From: Neobacillus niacini
GTDB taxonomy: Bacteria > Bacillota > Bacilli > Bacillales > Cytobacillaceae
DNA length: 64,000 bases
NCBI RefSeq assembly: GCF_030817595.1
Contig: NZ_JAUSZN010000001.1
Span: forward strand, 4,595,501-4,659,500
Direction: 5' to 3'
This document shows positions 35,060 to 43,453 of the stretch, piece after piece. The translations under genes and the position numbers were made by a program. Position 1 is the first letter of the stretch; the number at the start of each line of letters is the position of its first letter. Below the pieces are notes generated by a model that had not been told where the DNA came from, did not search any database, and worked only from the letters and a program-made list of their open reading frames with translations.

Positions 35060-35305
35060 ATGAATAGCATGCCTGAAAAAAAGACCCATCTAACTGGCTT
35101 TTTTATTGGAATGGTGGTTGGAATGGACTGCGGGCTATTTTGGCATGATTTTGCGTTTTTGAATCAATATAGGGTCCTAACCATCCTGGATATGCCTGTT
35201 TTTAGTGGGCTCATTTTGGGACTATTACTAGGAGTGCTAGGAAACTTTATTGAGAAAACAATTTACCATCAAAAAAGGCAGCCAAAACTGCAAAAGGCGG
35301 AGTAA
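35060..35305 (+). CDS. Small two-helix membrane protein
   Basis: 81 residues with two membrane segments (about 12-30 and 45-68) and a basic tail KRQPKLQKAE. A good SD (GGGAGG, 35034-35039) instead serves an ATG at 35047 that opens a six-codon frame ending just inside this gene's start (ATGAATAG overlap). Either translation is coupled to that minimal frame or the start region has suffered a small lesion. Family not recognised. Confidence 0.6.
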   Translation: MNSMPEKKTHLTGFFIGMVVGMDCGLFWHDFAFLNQYRVLTILDMPVFSGLILGLLLGVLGNFIEKTIYHQKRQPKLQKAE

Positions 35306-35319
35306 TCAACAGGATTTGG

Positions 35320-35496
35320 TCCTCACAACATTCACGTTCTAATCTTTCGAGCCTGCGCTCGAGCTGATTTACTTCTCTTTGAAGCTGGTTAATTTCACGT
35401 CCTGCCGTTGGTTTTCGCATTCAAGCTGAGGTACACGGCGCTCCAATTGCTGTGGCTGCTGATGATAATACCACCATTATCTGGTCGAAATCCCAT
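35320..35496 (-). pseudogene. Frameshifted remnant of a small QLER coiled-coil protein
   Basis: On the minus strand ATG 35496 (behind GGGGG) opens MGFRPDNGG; the sequence then continues in another frame as YHQQPQQLERRVPQLECENQ, and after a second shift as REINQLQREVNQLERRLERL. Joined, these give one heptad-repeat protein of about 60 residues, so at least two single-base lesions are present. It lies between two small genes and is probably dead. Confidence 0.7.
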
Positions 35497-35561
35497 CAAG
35501 ATTGCCCCCTGTCCACTAACAAGGTATGTCCAAATCTGAGAAATGGTCACGGCATACACGC

Positions 35562-35592
35562 AAAAACCAGCCCCAACGGTACTGGGACTGGC
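35562..35592 (-). terminator. Terminator of the 45-residue gene
   Basis: Stem CCAGCCCCAA/TGGGACTGG with a bulge; A5 at 35562-35566 gives the U-tract on the minus strand. Confidence 0.75.
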
Positions 35593-35601
35593 AACCTTTT
35601 A

Positions 35602-35739
35602 TTATAAGCTTTCGACTGAATTTATCTCTTGGGTAACCTCAGGTTCCTGTGTCTTCACGTCAGAAGCAAATCGTTCCAACCCCCCTGTAGCACAAAACAA
35701 AACAAGCGCAATAAACAACGCAATTAAAAGCCTCTTCAT
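35602..35739 (-). CDS. Small secreted or membrane peptide, 45 residues
   Basis: MKRLLIALFIALVLFCATGG is a complete hydrophobic signal or anchor, followed by the acidic part LERFASDVKTQEPEVTQEIN and a short end. The SD GGGGGA is 8 nt from the ATG and a terminator follows the stop. The Cys within CATGG could be a weak lipidation site. It could be a secreted peptide or lipopeptide; no family recognised. A plus-strand frame over the same bases has no SD and is an artefact. Confidence 0.68.
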   Translation of the reverse strand: MKRLLIALFIALVLFCATGGLERFASDVKTQEPEVTQEINSVESL

Positions 35740-35891
35740 TAAAATGATCCCCCAATTATTTCCTTTTATCTCTACTCAATAAGACGTAAGTAAACAGAAT
35801 TTAGTTCCATAAAACGTTTGACAAAATCTGCAGAAAAACGACATAATATTGCCATTCTAAAATCATTATGATATAGTACTTTTTGTGCAAA

Positions 35892-35914
35892 TGACCAAAT
35901 CAGTTTTTTAGTCA
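35892..35914. promoter_or_regulatory. Operator O1 upstream of the TetR gene
   Basis: 23-bp dyad TGACC-N13-AGTCA, 19 nt before the TetR start. It has the same length and ends as O2 and O3. Confidence 0.7.
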
Positions 35915-35932
35915 GTTTTGGGGGTGAGTGGA

Positions 35933-36508
35933 TTGGCAGTGATTGATCGGAAGAAGTTGATTCTTGAGGCGGCAGCGAAGTCCTTTTCCTTGTTTGGATA
36001 CAAAGCGACGACGATGGATCAGGTTGCGAAGTTAGCCAATGTGGGGAAGGGAACCATCTACACCTTTTTTAAAACAAAAGAAGAGTTATTTGATGATATT
36101 ATCAACTCGCTTATCGCAGATATCCGGTTCGAAGTGGAGAGTGTTCTAGATGAAACCTCTTCGATACTTGATAATGTGAACAATGTGTTAGTCCGGATTC
36201 ATGCGTTTCGGGAATCGCATCAATTGACGATAAAATTGATTCAAGAAGAACGGGATATGGGCACACAAACGGTCGTTGAAGCGATGCAGCGGGTGGAGCA
36301 ATCGATCATCCAATATATGAAGGGGATTATTCAGAAAGCAATCGATAAAGGTGAAATTAAAGACTGCGACCCTGAGGTCACAGCCTTCGTAATGCTGAAG
36401 ATGTACTTTTCCTTGGTGATTGACTGGCAAAGGAACAACCCGCCATTAAAAAAAGAAGAGATTGCAAAGCTCTTTGAACTCTACTTATTAAAAGGCTTGT
36501 TAGCATGA
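35933..36508 (+). CDS. TetR/AcrR-family transcriptional regulator
   Basis: 191 residues from the TTG at 35933 (5-6 nt after GGGGGTGA). The N-terminal helix-turn-helix LILEAAAKSFSLFGYKATTM ... VGKGTIYTFFKTKEELF is typical TetR; the C-terminal helical domain would bind an unknown ligand. It is followed by a YhgE/Pip membrane protein with two matching operators in between and one upstream, so it most likely represses both itself and that gene. Confidence 0.92.
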   Translation: MAVIDRKKLILEAAAKSFSLFGYKATTMDQVAKLANVGKGTIYTFFKTKEELFDDIINSLIADIRFEVESVLDETSSILDNVNNVLVRIHAFRESHQLTIKLIQEERDMGTQTVVEAMQRVEQSIIQYMKGIIQKAIDKGEIKDCDPEVTAFVMLKMYFSLVIDWQRNNPPLKKEEIAKLFELYLLKGLLA

Positions 36509-36529
36509 GTCTTTTATTTTGCAGCAAAT

Positions 36530-36552
36530 TGACCATTTGAACAAAACGGTCA
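36530..36552. promoter_or_regulatory. Operator O2 in front of the YhgE-like gene
   Basis: 23-bp dyad TGACC-N13-GGTCA with the centre TTTGAACAAAAC. Confidence 0.75.
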
Positions 36553-36573
36553 GTATTTTTTTAAAAATAAAAA

Positions 36574-36596
36574 TGACTAATTGAATAAAATAGTCA
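36574..36596. promoter_or_regulatory. Operator O3 in front of the YhgE-like gene
   Basis: 23-bp dyad TGACT-N13-AGTCA with the centre ATTGAATAAAAT. It ends at the SD of the YhgE-like gene and lies 44 nt from O2 (start to start). Confidence 0.75.
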
Positions 36597-36609
36597 GGAG
36601 GTAGCGAAC

Positions 36610-38769
36610 ATGAAAGGATTTAAAGCTGAGTTAAAAACGATTCTTACCAATCGTAAAGTATTAGTTCCCATCATCGCCATCCTTTTCATTCCAGTCTTAT
36701 ATGCCGGAATGTTTTTGTGGGCGTTTTGGGATCCGTACAAATATTTAAGCGACCTGCCAGTCGCAATTGTCAATCAGGATGAGGGCGCAGAACTCGCCGG
36801 GGAGACACTTCAAATAGGAGACGACCTGGTCAATAATCTGAAGAAAAGTAAAACCTTTGACTTTGATATTGTAGACAAAGAGCAGGGCTACCAAGGCCTG
36901 GAGGATCAAAAGTATTATATTTTAGTAGAGATTCCGAGCAATTTCTCCAAAAATGCGACCACACTGCTTGAGGATCAGCCGCAAAAGCTGCAAATCAAAT
37001 ATGTGCCCAATGAAGGAGCAAACTTCCTATCAGCGCAAATCGGTGAAACCGCGATGAAGGAAATCAAAGCTGAGATTTCAAAGGAAATCGTCACAACGTA
37101 TTCCGAGAGCATTTTTGAAAAAGTAACGGAAATGGGCGATGGATTAGCACAAGCCAGTGAGGGAGCGGGCCAGCTCAATGACGGTTCAGCAGAACTAAAC
37201 AAAGGTGCCGGACAAATCAAAGAAAACCTTCAAACCCTAGCAAGCAAATCAATCGAATTTGAAGAAGGCATCAACAGCGCCGCAGCCGGTACAACCGAAA
37301 TCGCCAAAGGAACAGCCGCCATCCAGCAAGGATTACAACAAGCGGATGACAAGCTGTCGCTTTTGGTGACAGGCACCGCAAAAGCACAATCGGGTGCTGA
37401 GCAAATTAAACAAGAGTTACCAGCTGGAATTGCTGCTGGGATCAGTTCACAGTTATCTGGCAGTACGGAAAAGTTAAACGAGGGTATTAATCAGTTTGAG
37501 ACACAGTTGAATGCGGGATTGTCAGCTCAGATCGCGGATCAAATGATTGCGCAGCAAACGGCCAAAATGCAGGAGCTTGCCGGGGCGCTTATTGCCAAGG
37601 GTGTTCCAGCTGAAACCGTGTCTGAAATTATGGCTCAGCAAACTGCAACTGCACCTAATAAGACAGAAGTTCAACAGCAGGTGGCACAAGCCATTACGCC
37701 AGGATTGCACCAGGGTTTTACGCAATTTAAAACGCAGGTAAATGGACAATTGCAGGGAGCAACTGCAGGTTTAGAGTCACAATTGAAAAAACAAACCGAT
37801 CCAGTCTTTGACCAATTAATCGGTGGAATCGGAGAAATTAATGCAAACCAGGTGAAATTCCAACAAGGAATCCACCAGCTCTATACAGGGTCAACCGAAC
37901 TTAATGCAGGCGCCAACCAGCTGACAGCCGGGATGGGTGAGTTATCTGCTGGTGCGGATAAAATAACAGAAGGTACTGGTAAGCTTGCAGAAGGTTCCAC
38001 TGAATTGCAAGCAGGTACAGAAAAGCTTCAGGATGGCACCTCTGAATTAAACGAGAAGCTATCTGAGGGTGCAGAGGCTGCGAACAGTGTTAAAGCGGAT
38101 GATGACACCTATGATATGATGGGCGAGCCAGTAAAGGTTGATAAAAAAGAGATTAACAACGTGCCAAACTACGGAACCGGCTTTGCACCATATTTCGTGT
38201 CACTAGGGCTTTTTGTCGGTGCATTGATCATCTCTATTGTTTTTGGATTAAGAGAACCTGCCGTTCAACCGGCTTCTGCAAGAGAATGGTTCTTCGGAAA
38301 ATTAGGGGTCATCACCATAATCGGTGTTGTTCAAGCACTATTGGTCGATTTTGTGTTACTAGTCGGTTTAGGTATCGAGGTACAAAGTCTGCCGTTGTTT
38401 ATTGTGACAACGATTATCACCAGCATGGTGTTTGTAACGTTGATTCAAATGCTTGTCACGACGCTAGCTGATGTTGGCCGTTTCATCGCCATTCTCGTCC
38501 TAATTATGCAATTAACGACAAGCGCGGGTACCTTCCCACTTGCGTTAATTCCAGAGGCACTGCAGCCATTTAACGCATTCTTCCCGATGACGTACACCGT
38601 CCAGGCGTTTAAAGCCGTCATCTCAAGCGGAGACTTTGCTTACATGTGGCAAAATAACATAATCTTGCTCGCCTACATGGCTGGATTTATGCTTGTTACA
38701 TTTATCTACCTTGCATTTACGTTCAAACGTAAACAGGGCAGTGCTGGATTAGTGGAAAAAACAGCATAA
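36610..38769 (+). CDS. YhgE/Pip-family membrane protein
   Basis: 719 residues: one N-terminal membrane helix, a large extracellular region (about 45-510) rich in repeated GxxQLxxGxxEL/LxxGAxxI heptads, then five C-terminal membrane helices (about 525-705) of ABC-2-permease type. This is the YhgE/phage-infection-protein layout, whose members include phage receptors and ESX secretion components; substrate unknown. SD AGGAGG. Bases 37365-37377 are a GGTGACAGGCACC element read in frame as VTGT. It is probably repressed by the upstream TetR. Confidence 0.9.
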   Translation: MKGFKAELKTILTNRKVLVPIIAILFIPVLYAGMFLWAFWDPYKYLSDLPVAIVNQDEGAELAGETLQIGDDLVNNLKKSKTFDFDIVDKEQGYQGLEDQKYYILVEIPSNFSKNATTLLEDQPQKLQIKYVPNEGANFLSAQIGETAMKEIKAEISKEIVTTYSESIFEKVTEMGDGLAQASEGAGQLNDGSAELNKGAGQIKENLQTLASKSIEFEEGINSAAAGTTEIAKGTAAIQQGLQQADDKLSLLVTGTAKAQSGAEQIKQELPAGIAAGISSQLSGSTEKLNEGINQFETQLNAGLSAQIADQMIAQQTAKMQELAGALIAKGVPAETVSEIMAQQTATAPNKTEVQQQVAQAITPGLHQGFTQFKTQVNGQLQGATAGLESQLKKQTDPVFDQLIGGIGEINANQVKFQQGIHQLYTGSTELNAGANQLTAGMGELSAGADKITEGTGKLAEGSTELQAGTEKLQDGTSELNEKLSEGAEAANSVKADDDTYDMMGEPVKVDKKEINNVPNYGTGFAPYFVSLGLFVGALIISIVFGLREPAVQPASAREWFFGKLGVITIIGVVQALLVDFVLLVGLGIEVQSLPLFIVTTIITSMVFVTLIQMLVTTLADVGRFIAILVLIMQLTTSAGTFPLALIPEALQPFNAFFPMTYTVQAFKAVISSGDFAYMWQNNIILLAYMAGFMLVTFIYLAFTFKRKQGSAGLVEKTA
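37365..37377 (+). repeat. GGTGACAGGCACC element inside a coding sequence
   Basis: An exact copy of the 13-mer within the YhgE-like gene, read in frame as L-V-T-G-T-A and extended by GCA as in the intergenic copy at 27445. Confidence 0.8.
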
Positions 38770-38777
38770 GATTTGAT

Positions 38778-38814
38778 AACATTGGATTCGCGGTTGCGGA
38801 TCCAATGTTTTTTT
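38778..38814 (+). terminator. Terminator after the YhgE-like gene
   Basis: Perfect 10-bp stem AACATTGGAT/ATCCAATGTT with further internal pairing, then TTTTT. Confidence 0.88.
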
Positions 38815-38982
38815 ATGTAGTTTGGCATGTATTTGATTATGCAGATAAATGAAGGAAAAATGCAGGCAAGAGAATAAAGTCAGCAGGTGGCGGAAACATT
38901 TTCGCAGGTTGTAAAATAGGTAATATAAAACACCACACCGGGATTTTGAACGATCCAAAAAAGAAAGGGAGTGGGCAGACAA

Positions 38983-39645
38983 ATGATAAAAGCAGTATTA
39001 TTCGATTTAGATGGAACGTTATTAGACCGGGATGAATCGGTAAAAAAGTTCATTGACCACCAATATGACAGGCTGCATAGAATCGTAGGACATATTCCGC
39101 GAGAGAACTATATAAAGAGATTTATAGAATTGGATCAACGCGGATATGTTTGGAAGGATAAGGTGTATCAGCGGTTGGTGGAGGAGTTTCAAATAACGGC
39201 GATGACATGGGAAGAACTGCTTCAAGACTACCTCTCAGAATTCAAAAATCACTGCTTTCCATTCCCGAATCTCATTTCCACACTGGATAAATTAAAAAGC
39301 CGCGACATCAGATTAGGCATGATTACAAATGGAAGAGGACAGTTCCAGCTCGATAATATTAAGGCATTAGGAATTGAAAAGTATTTTGACACTATCTTAA
39401 TATCAGAATGGGAAGGAATTAAGAAACCAGACCCCGAAATTTTTAAAAGAGCCCTGAATCAGCTCAACGTTTCAGCTCAGCAGAGTATTTTTGTCGGGGA
39501 CCACCCTGAGAATGATGTGAAAGCGGCTCAGAATGTTGGAATGAAAGGGGTTTGGAAGAAAGACCCTCAATGGGAGTCGATTGAAGCGGATTACATAGTG
39601 GATGATCTAGCCGAATTACTTTTATTTTTAAATAAGGAGAACTAA
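38983..39645 (+). CDS. HAD-family hydrolase
   Basis: A 220-residue HAD phosphatase: motif I FDLDGTLLDRD (nucleophile Asp), motif II MITNGRGQ, motif III Lys in KKPDPEIF, and motif IV FVGDHPENDV. The cap inserted after motif I is helical (C1 type). Substrate unknown; YsaA and pyrophosphatase-like enzymes have a similar plan. The ATG at 38983 follows GGGAGTG; a GTG four codons earlier is less likely. It is 3 nt upstream of the phosphoesterase gene, so they form an operon. Confidence 0.9.
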   Translation: MIKAVLFDLDGTLLDRDESVKKFIDHQYDRLHRIVGHIPRENYIKRFIELDQRGYVWKDKVYQRLVEEFQITAMTWEELLQDYLSEFKNHCFPFPNLISTLDKLKSRDIRLGMITNGRGQFQLDNIKALGIEKYFDTILISEWEGIKKPDPEIFKRALNQLNVSAQQSIFVGDHPENDVKAAQNVGMKGVWKKDPQWESIEADYIVDDLAELLLFLNKEN

Positions 39646-39648
39646 ACA

Positions 39649-40248
39649 ATGAATTATTTGGTCATCGGTGATGTTCACGGTTGCTATTATACGTTTAAGA
39701 ATCTGATTACGAAGCATTGGAACAAGGAGAATGAAGTGCTGATTCAGCTGGCAAGGCAATTAAAAGCGGACTTTCCCGAGCAAGCTATCTTTTTAAAAGG
39801 AAATCATGAGTTTGAAATCATTGATCATGTACTAAATCAGCCCAACCACAATTGGCTTCGGCAATGTGGGGAGGAAACGCTGCGGCAGTATGAGGCCGAG
39901 AAGCGAGATTGCAAGGATGATGTGAGTTGGATGAAGGAGCTGCCGCTATTTTTCGAAAATGAGCACTTGTTTGTAAGCCATGCCGGAATCGCGGAGCAAG
40001 CGACGAATCCGTTTAAGGAGGACGATGGATACAGTGTCCTTTGGAATCGAAGTCCCTTGAAGAACATTGGTAAACTGCAGATTATTGGTCACACGCCGTG
40101 TGAGGAGCCTAAGTATGATGAACATAGTCATTCTTGGAATATTGATACGGGTGCAGCCTACACAGGTTTTCTCACGGGTGTAAAAATCCAACCGAATGGC
40201 GAGGTAATTGAATTCATCCGGGAAAAAACAGATAGCAGAGATAAATAG
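39649..40248 (+). CDS. Metallophosphoesterase lacking the GDxxDRG motif
   Basis: A 199-residue PPP-type phosphatase. GDVHGC (residues 7-12), GNHEFE, FVSHAG and IGHTPC are intact. The second metal motif, GDxxDRG, should follow NEVLIQ, but the chain jumps from NEVLIQ directly to LARQLKADFPEQAIFLKGNHE. Roughly 17-20 residues seem deleted in frame, removing a bridging metal Asp and an Arg. The protein is probably inactive as a phosphatase, or altered. The frame is otherwise clean and SD GGAG is present. Confidence 0.85.
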   Translation: MNYLVIGDVHGCYYTFKNLITKHWNKENEVLIQLARQLKADFPEQAIFLKGNHEFEIIDHVLNQPNHNWLRQCGEETLRQYEAEKRDCKDDVSWMKELPLFFENEHLFVSHAGIAEQATNPFKEDDGYSVLWNRSPLKNIGKLQIIGHTPCEEPKYDEHSHSWNIDTGAAYTGFLTGVKIQPNGEVIEFIREKTDSRDK

Positions 40249-40299
40249 ATTGGTCTTTTAAAAAAAAGCCGTAGAAGTTAGTATCGGAGGTTGTTTAAA

Positions 40300-40653
40300 A
40301 TGAATAGTCCTATCCATAATCAAATCGGGACAGTTTTTATTCCAGTAAAAGACATAGAGAGAGCAAGAGATTGGTATTGTGATCTATTAGGTATCGAAGC
40401 AGCGGGTGAAATCCAGTTTGGCCATCTTTATGTCATTCCCATGGAAGGTACGGAGATTGTTTTAGATAGCAAAATCTATTCCGAAAATAATGTATTTCAA
40501 ACACCGGTGTTCCATTTCAATACCTTAAACATTGAAGAAGCTTTTACGTTTATGAAAAATAAAGGTGTTAACGTTGTAACGGACGTTCAACATGGGCATT
40601 ATTTTAATTTCAAAGACCCGGATGGAAATCTTTTAATGATTTGTAAATGTTAG
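40300..40653 (+). CDS. VOC-family (glyoxalase/bleomycin resistance-like) protein
   Basis: A 117-residue single VOC domain: IGTVFIPVKDIERARDWYCD opens the first beta-alpha-beta unit and HYFNFKDPDGNLLMICKC closes the second. VOC proteins use metal sites for many reactions; the substrate is unknown. The ATG at 40300 lies 9 nt after GGAGG. A disrupted relative with the same terminator occurs at 48583-48975. Confidence 0.88.
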   Translation: MNSPIHNQIGTVFIPVKDIERARDWYCDLLGIEAAGEIQFGHLYVIPMEGTEIVLDSKIYSENNVFQTPVFHFNTLNIEEAFTFMKNKGVNVVTDVQHGHYFNFKDPDGNLLMICKC

Positions 40654-40656
40654 AAC

Positions 40657-40687
40657 AAAGGCAGTGGAAATGAATCCACTGCCTTTC
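40657..40687. terminator. Terminator after the VOC gene
   Basis: Stem AAAGGCAGTGGA/TCCACTGCCTTT with a 6-nt loop, between convergent genes. An almost identical copy is at 48945-48975. Confidence 0.82.
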
Positions 40688-40716
40688 GAATGCTGAGCGT
40701 TTTCCATGGCTGCGTA

Positions 40717-41142
40717 TTAGAGGTGCCCTTCATCTGTACTTATAGGTGTAGCAATTACATGGATAAATAAAATGTAAACTGGAAACAGCAAGCCAGACCC
40801 AAAAATCAACAGACTAAATCTAGGAAAAAGCATCAACCCTGAATTAAGAGGAACAAAAACAGTGAAAAAGTAGAATAAAATAATAAAATAAGGGACCCAG
40901 AGAATAAGTGTCCAATAACTGTTTTTACTGCCTAACAGCCATTTTTTCGTTAAGCTAATAAATATAAGAGTCGCAAGTAGAAGTCCAATAACATTAATAA
41001 CAGCAATGACAATGTAAACATGATCCCATTCCCATCCGGTTAACTCACTAATATGAGAAACATTTATTATGAGTTCGATGGCGATAAACAATGCTAAAGC
41101 GTATAGGGCACTAATCGTATTTAACCTTATAAAAAAACTCAT
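40717..41142 (-). CDS. Hypothetical four-helix membrane protein
   Basis: About 141 residues with four membrane helices and little else: MSFFIRLNTISALYALALFI opens the first, and the third and fourth are rich in Phe and Tyr. The start is ATG 41142 or 41145 behind GGAGG; ATG 41178 (behind AGAGGT) would add 12 residues. Family not recognised. Confidence 0.65.
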   Translation of the reverse strand: MSFFIRLNTISALYALALFIAIELIINVSHISELTGWEWDHVYIVIAVINVIGLLLATLIFISLTKKWLLGSKNSYWTLILWVPYFIILFYFFTVFVPLNSGLMLFPRFSLLIFGSGLLFPVYILFIHVIATPISTDEGHL

Positions 41143-41352
41143 CATAACCTCCGTAATAGACGTAAACTCGTATTCCATTATACCTCTTCTTAACCGAATC
41201 TGGGCTAAATTCGAATGATAAGCCCTTCCACCCAAACCATCTTTTTTAAAAAAAACAAACTAGATTGTAGCACATGGCCATCTTAATAGAGGAATTTTCA
41301 TTCTTCTCGCGAAAAAGGTATAGCGGTTAATTTGTAAAGAGAGGTTTTGTAG

Positions 41353-42102
41353 ATGACAATTAAAATAGCATATGGGAAGCATCCATCACAATTTGGTGAA
41401 TTGCGTAGACCCGAGGCGCCCGGAAACTGTCCTGTGGTGGTGAGTATTCACGGCGGTTTTTGGCAGTCGAAATATAGTCTTGAGGAAAACGAACCATTAG
41501 CTGAAGATTTGGCGCGGCGCGGTTATGCAACGTGGAATATTGAGTACCGCCGGATCGGTGAGGAAGGCGGGGCGTGGCCGGGTACTTTCCATGATGTAGT
41601 CAGTGCGGTTAATCACCTAGACCAGCTGAAGGACACTTATCAGCTTGACCTTTCAAAATTGGTGGTCATCGGGCATTCAGCCGGCGGTCACTTGGCACTT
41701 TTGTTGGGATCATTTTTGAATGTAAAGGACAGCCCATTGGTCGTTCCACTAAAAGGAATTATCAGCCTCGCTGGGGTTACAGACCTTGACCAAATGCTGC
41801 AGATACATAAGGAAAGAGGGATGTCCAGTCCCGTTACAGCGTTTCTAGGCGACTCAATGGAAGAATTACCAATTGCGTCCCCAATCGAATTGCTGCCCTT
41901 GAATGTGGAGCAAGTTTTAATTCATGGTGAGTTAGACCGTCATGTTCCGGTCTCTTTGAGTCAGGAATATCATCGGAGGGCAAGGGAGCTGGGGGATAGC
42001 GTCCGATTAATCAGACTCCCGGAAGCAGAGCATTTTATGGTTGTGGACCCAACTTCCTCAGTATGGAAAGCGGTGACAGATTCAGTGGAGGGATTGATAT
42101 GA
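41353..42102 (+). CDS. Alpha/beta-hydrolase esterase
   Basis: A 249-residue hydrolase with an HGGFW oxyanion motif (about residue 34), nucleophile Ser in GHSAGG (about 110), a late Asp (HGELDRHVP) and His (AEHFMV). The pattern matches kynurenine-formamidase-like and BD-FAE-like esterases; substrate unknown. Its stop overlaps the ATG of a methyltransferase remnant (ATGA). GAGAGG precedes the ATG. Confidence 0.88.
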   Translation: MTIKIAYGKHPSQFGELRRPEAPGNCPVVVSIHGGFWQSKYSLEENEPLAEDLARRGYATWNIEYRRIGEEGGAWPGTFHDVVSAVNHLDQLKDTYQLDLSKLVVIGHSAGGHLALLLGSFLNVKDSPLVVPLKGIISLAGVTDLDQMLQIHKERGMSSPVTAFLGDSMEELPIASPIELLPLNVEQVLIHGELDRHVPVSLSQEYHRRARELGDSVRLIRLPEAEHFMVVDPTSSVWKAVTDSVEGLI

Positions 42103-42842
42103 AACTGTTAGACCCTACTACTCTTCCGGAATGGCTTCCGCCCCATTCGCTGCAATGGTACGAACAGTTGGGAAGGCTCGAAGGAAAATACCAATATTCG
42201 TGGAAATCTACCTATACAAACCCAAATGGAGAGTCGATTTTTGATGAAGAGGTGGCTAGTGTCATCAGGAACAAAAAAGTGTTAGATGTTGGCTGCGGCC
42301 ATGGGGAATTCACGATGCAGTGTGCCAAGTATGCAAAATAAATCGTCGGCTTTGATGTAACCGAAAAATTCAATAAATTGGGGGTGGAAAACAGTCGTAC
42401 GAATGTATCTTTTGTGGTGGGATGAGTTTGATTGTGCCTATGATCGAAAGGGTCCAACTTCGGTTTATCCCCATCTGAAAAAAGTAGTGAAGAAGGGCGG
42501 AGAGATTCTCGGGCTACATCCCGGTGATGAGCTGGGAAAAGAATTACCAATCCTATTCCCAAATCTCTTCAAAGTCACCGAGGGGACACCTAACTTAGAG
42601 AATATCCAAAAAAGATTGGAATTGAGCCAGCTGAATCGGACGTGGAAGTAGTAAATAGTATTGAATATCTGCACACTCCAGAGGACGTCATTAAATATCG
42701 TTGTTTTGGGTAACATCCAAAAATCTATGAAACTCTTGTAAAAGAAACCCTATCAGAGATAACAAAAATTTTCGAGAAACACGCAGGAAGTGAAGGTCTG
42801 CCGATAACATTTTCCCGTTATATTGTGCGAGCCAGTGTGTAG
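42099..42842 (+). pseudogene. SAM methyltransferase pseudogene
   Basis: It starts in an ATGA overlap with the esterase gene. MKLLDPTTLPEWLPPHSLQW, then VLDVGCGHGEF (SAM motif I) up to a premature TAA at 42339, where the codon context (AKYAK-stop-IVGFDVTEKF) suggests a mutated GAA. After that the sequence continues in shifted frames: DEFDCAYDRKGPTSVYPHLKK and GEILGLHPGDELG, then a stop, then NSIEYLHTPEDVIKYRCFG, and finally KIYETLVKETLS with the C-terminus EGLPITFSRYIVRASV. So there is one nonsense codon and at least two frameshifts or deletions. Confidence 0.85.
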
Positions 42843-42854
42843 GGAGTGAAGCCG

Positions 42855-43340
42855 ATGCAAAAAGATGTGATAAAAGCGATTGAACTACGACATGTAGGGA
42901 AAGCCGTGGAGTCAAACGAATCACTTTTAAAAGTAGTACAGGAGTTTCCAACAGACCCCTATGTGAACTACCAATGTGCCTGGAGCTTTGATTTATTAGG
43001 GAAGGAAACCGAAGCCATACCCTTTTATGAAAAATCGATTGACATGGGGCTGTCTGGAAAGGATTTAGAGGGAGCCATACTTGGTTTAGGAAGTTCCTAC
43101 CGTACCATAGGAGAATATGCAAAGTCGAAAAACGTTTTTCAAAAGGGTCTGGATTTATTTCCGAGCAATCGGGCTTTAAAGGTATTCTATTCAATGACAC
43201 TTTATAATTTAAAAGAGCATAATACTGCCATGGAGATTCTGCTTACCAGTTTGATTGAAACGACATCGGATGAGGATATCCTCCATTATAAAAGGGCGAT
43301 TCAATTCTATTCGGATAAATTGGATAAAACTTGGAAGTAG
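42855..43340 (+). CDS. Tetratricopeptide-repeat protein
   Basis: A 161-residue helical protein with about three TPR units (YVNYQCAWSFDLLGKETEAIPFYEK; AILGLGSSYRTIGEYAKSKNVFQKG; ALKVFYSMTLYNLKEHNTAM). It is a protein-interaction scaffold with no other domain. The ATG at 42855 uses GGGAGTG, whose first bases belong to the end of the dead methyltransferase, so it was the downstream cistron of that gene. Confidence 0.82.
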   Translation: MQKDVIKAIELRHVGKAVESNESLLKVVQEFPTDPYVNYQCAWSFDLLGKETEAIPFYEKSIDMGLSGKDLEGAILGLGSSYRTIGEYAKSKNVFQKGLDLFPSNRALKVFYSMTLYNLKEHNTAMEILLTSLIETTSDEDILHYKRAIQFYSDKLDKTWK

Positions 43341-43429
43341 CAAAAGTAGGTATGCTGTAACGGGTTCCGTTTCCCATCGCAAAAAGTGAATTTACGGCTT
43401 AAAATGTAATTTAAAATGCACGTCAATTT

Positions 43430-43453
43430 GCACCGTATTTGCGGTGCTTTTTC
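43430..43453 (+). terminator. Terminator after the TPR gene
   Basis: Stem GCACCG/CGGTGC with a 6-nt loop, then TTTTT. Confidence 0.75.

Noticed and set aside
35543..35782. Plus-strand 79-codon frame
   Set aside because: It is antisense to the 45-residue gene, which has an SD, signal peptide and terminator; the plus frame has none.
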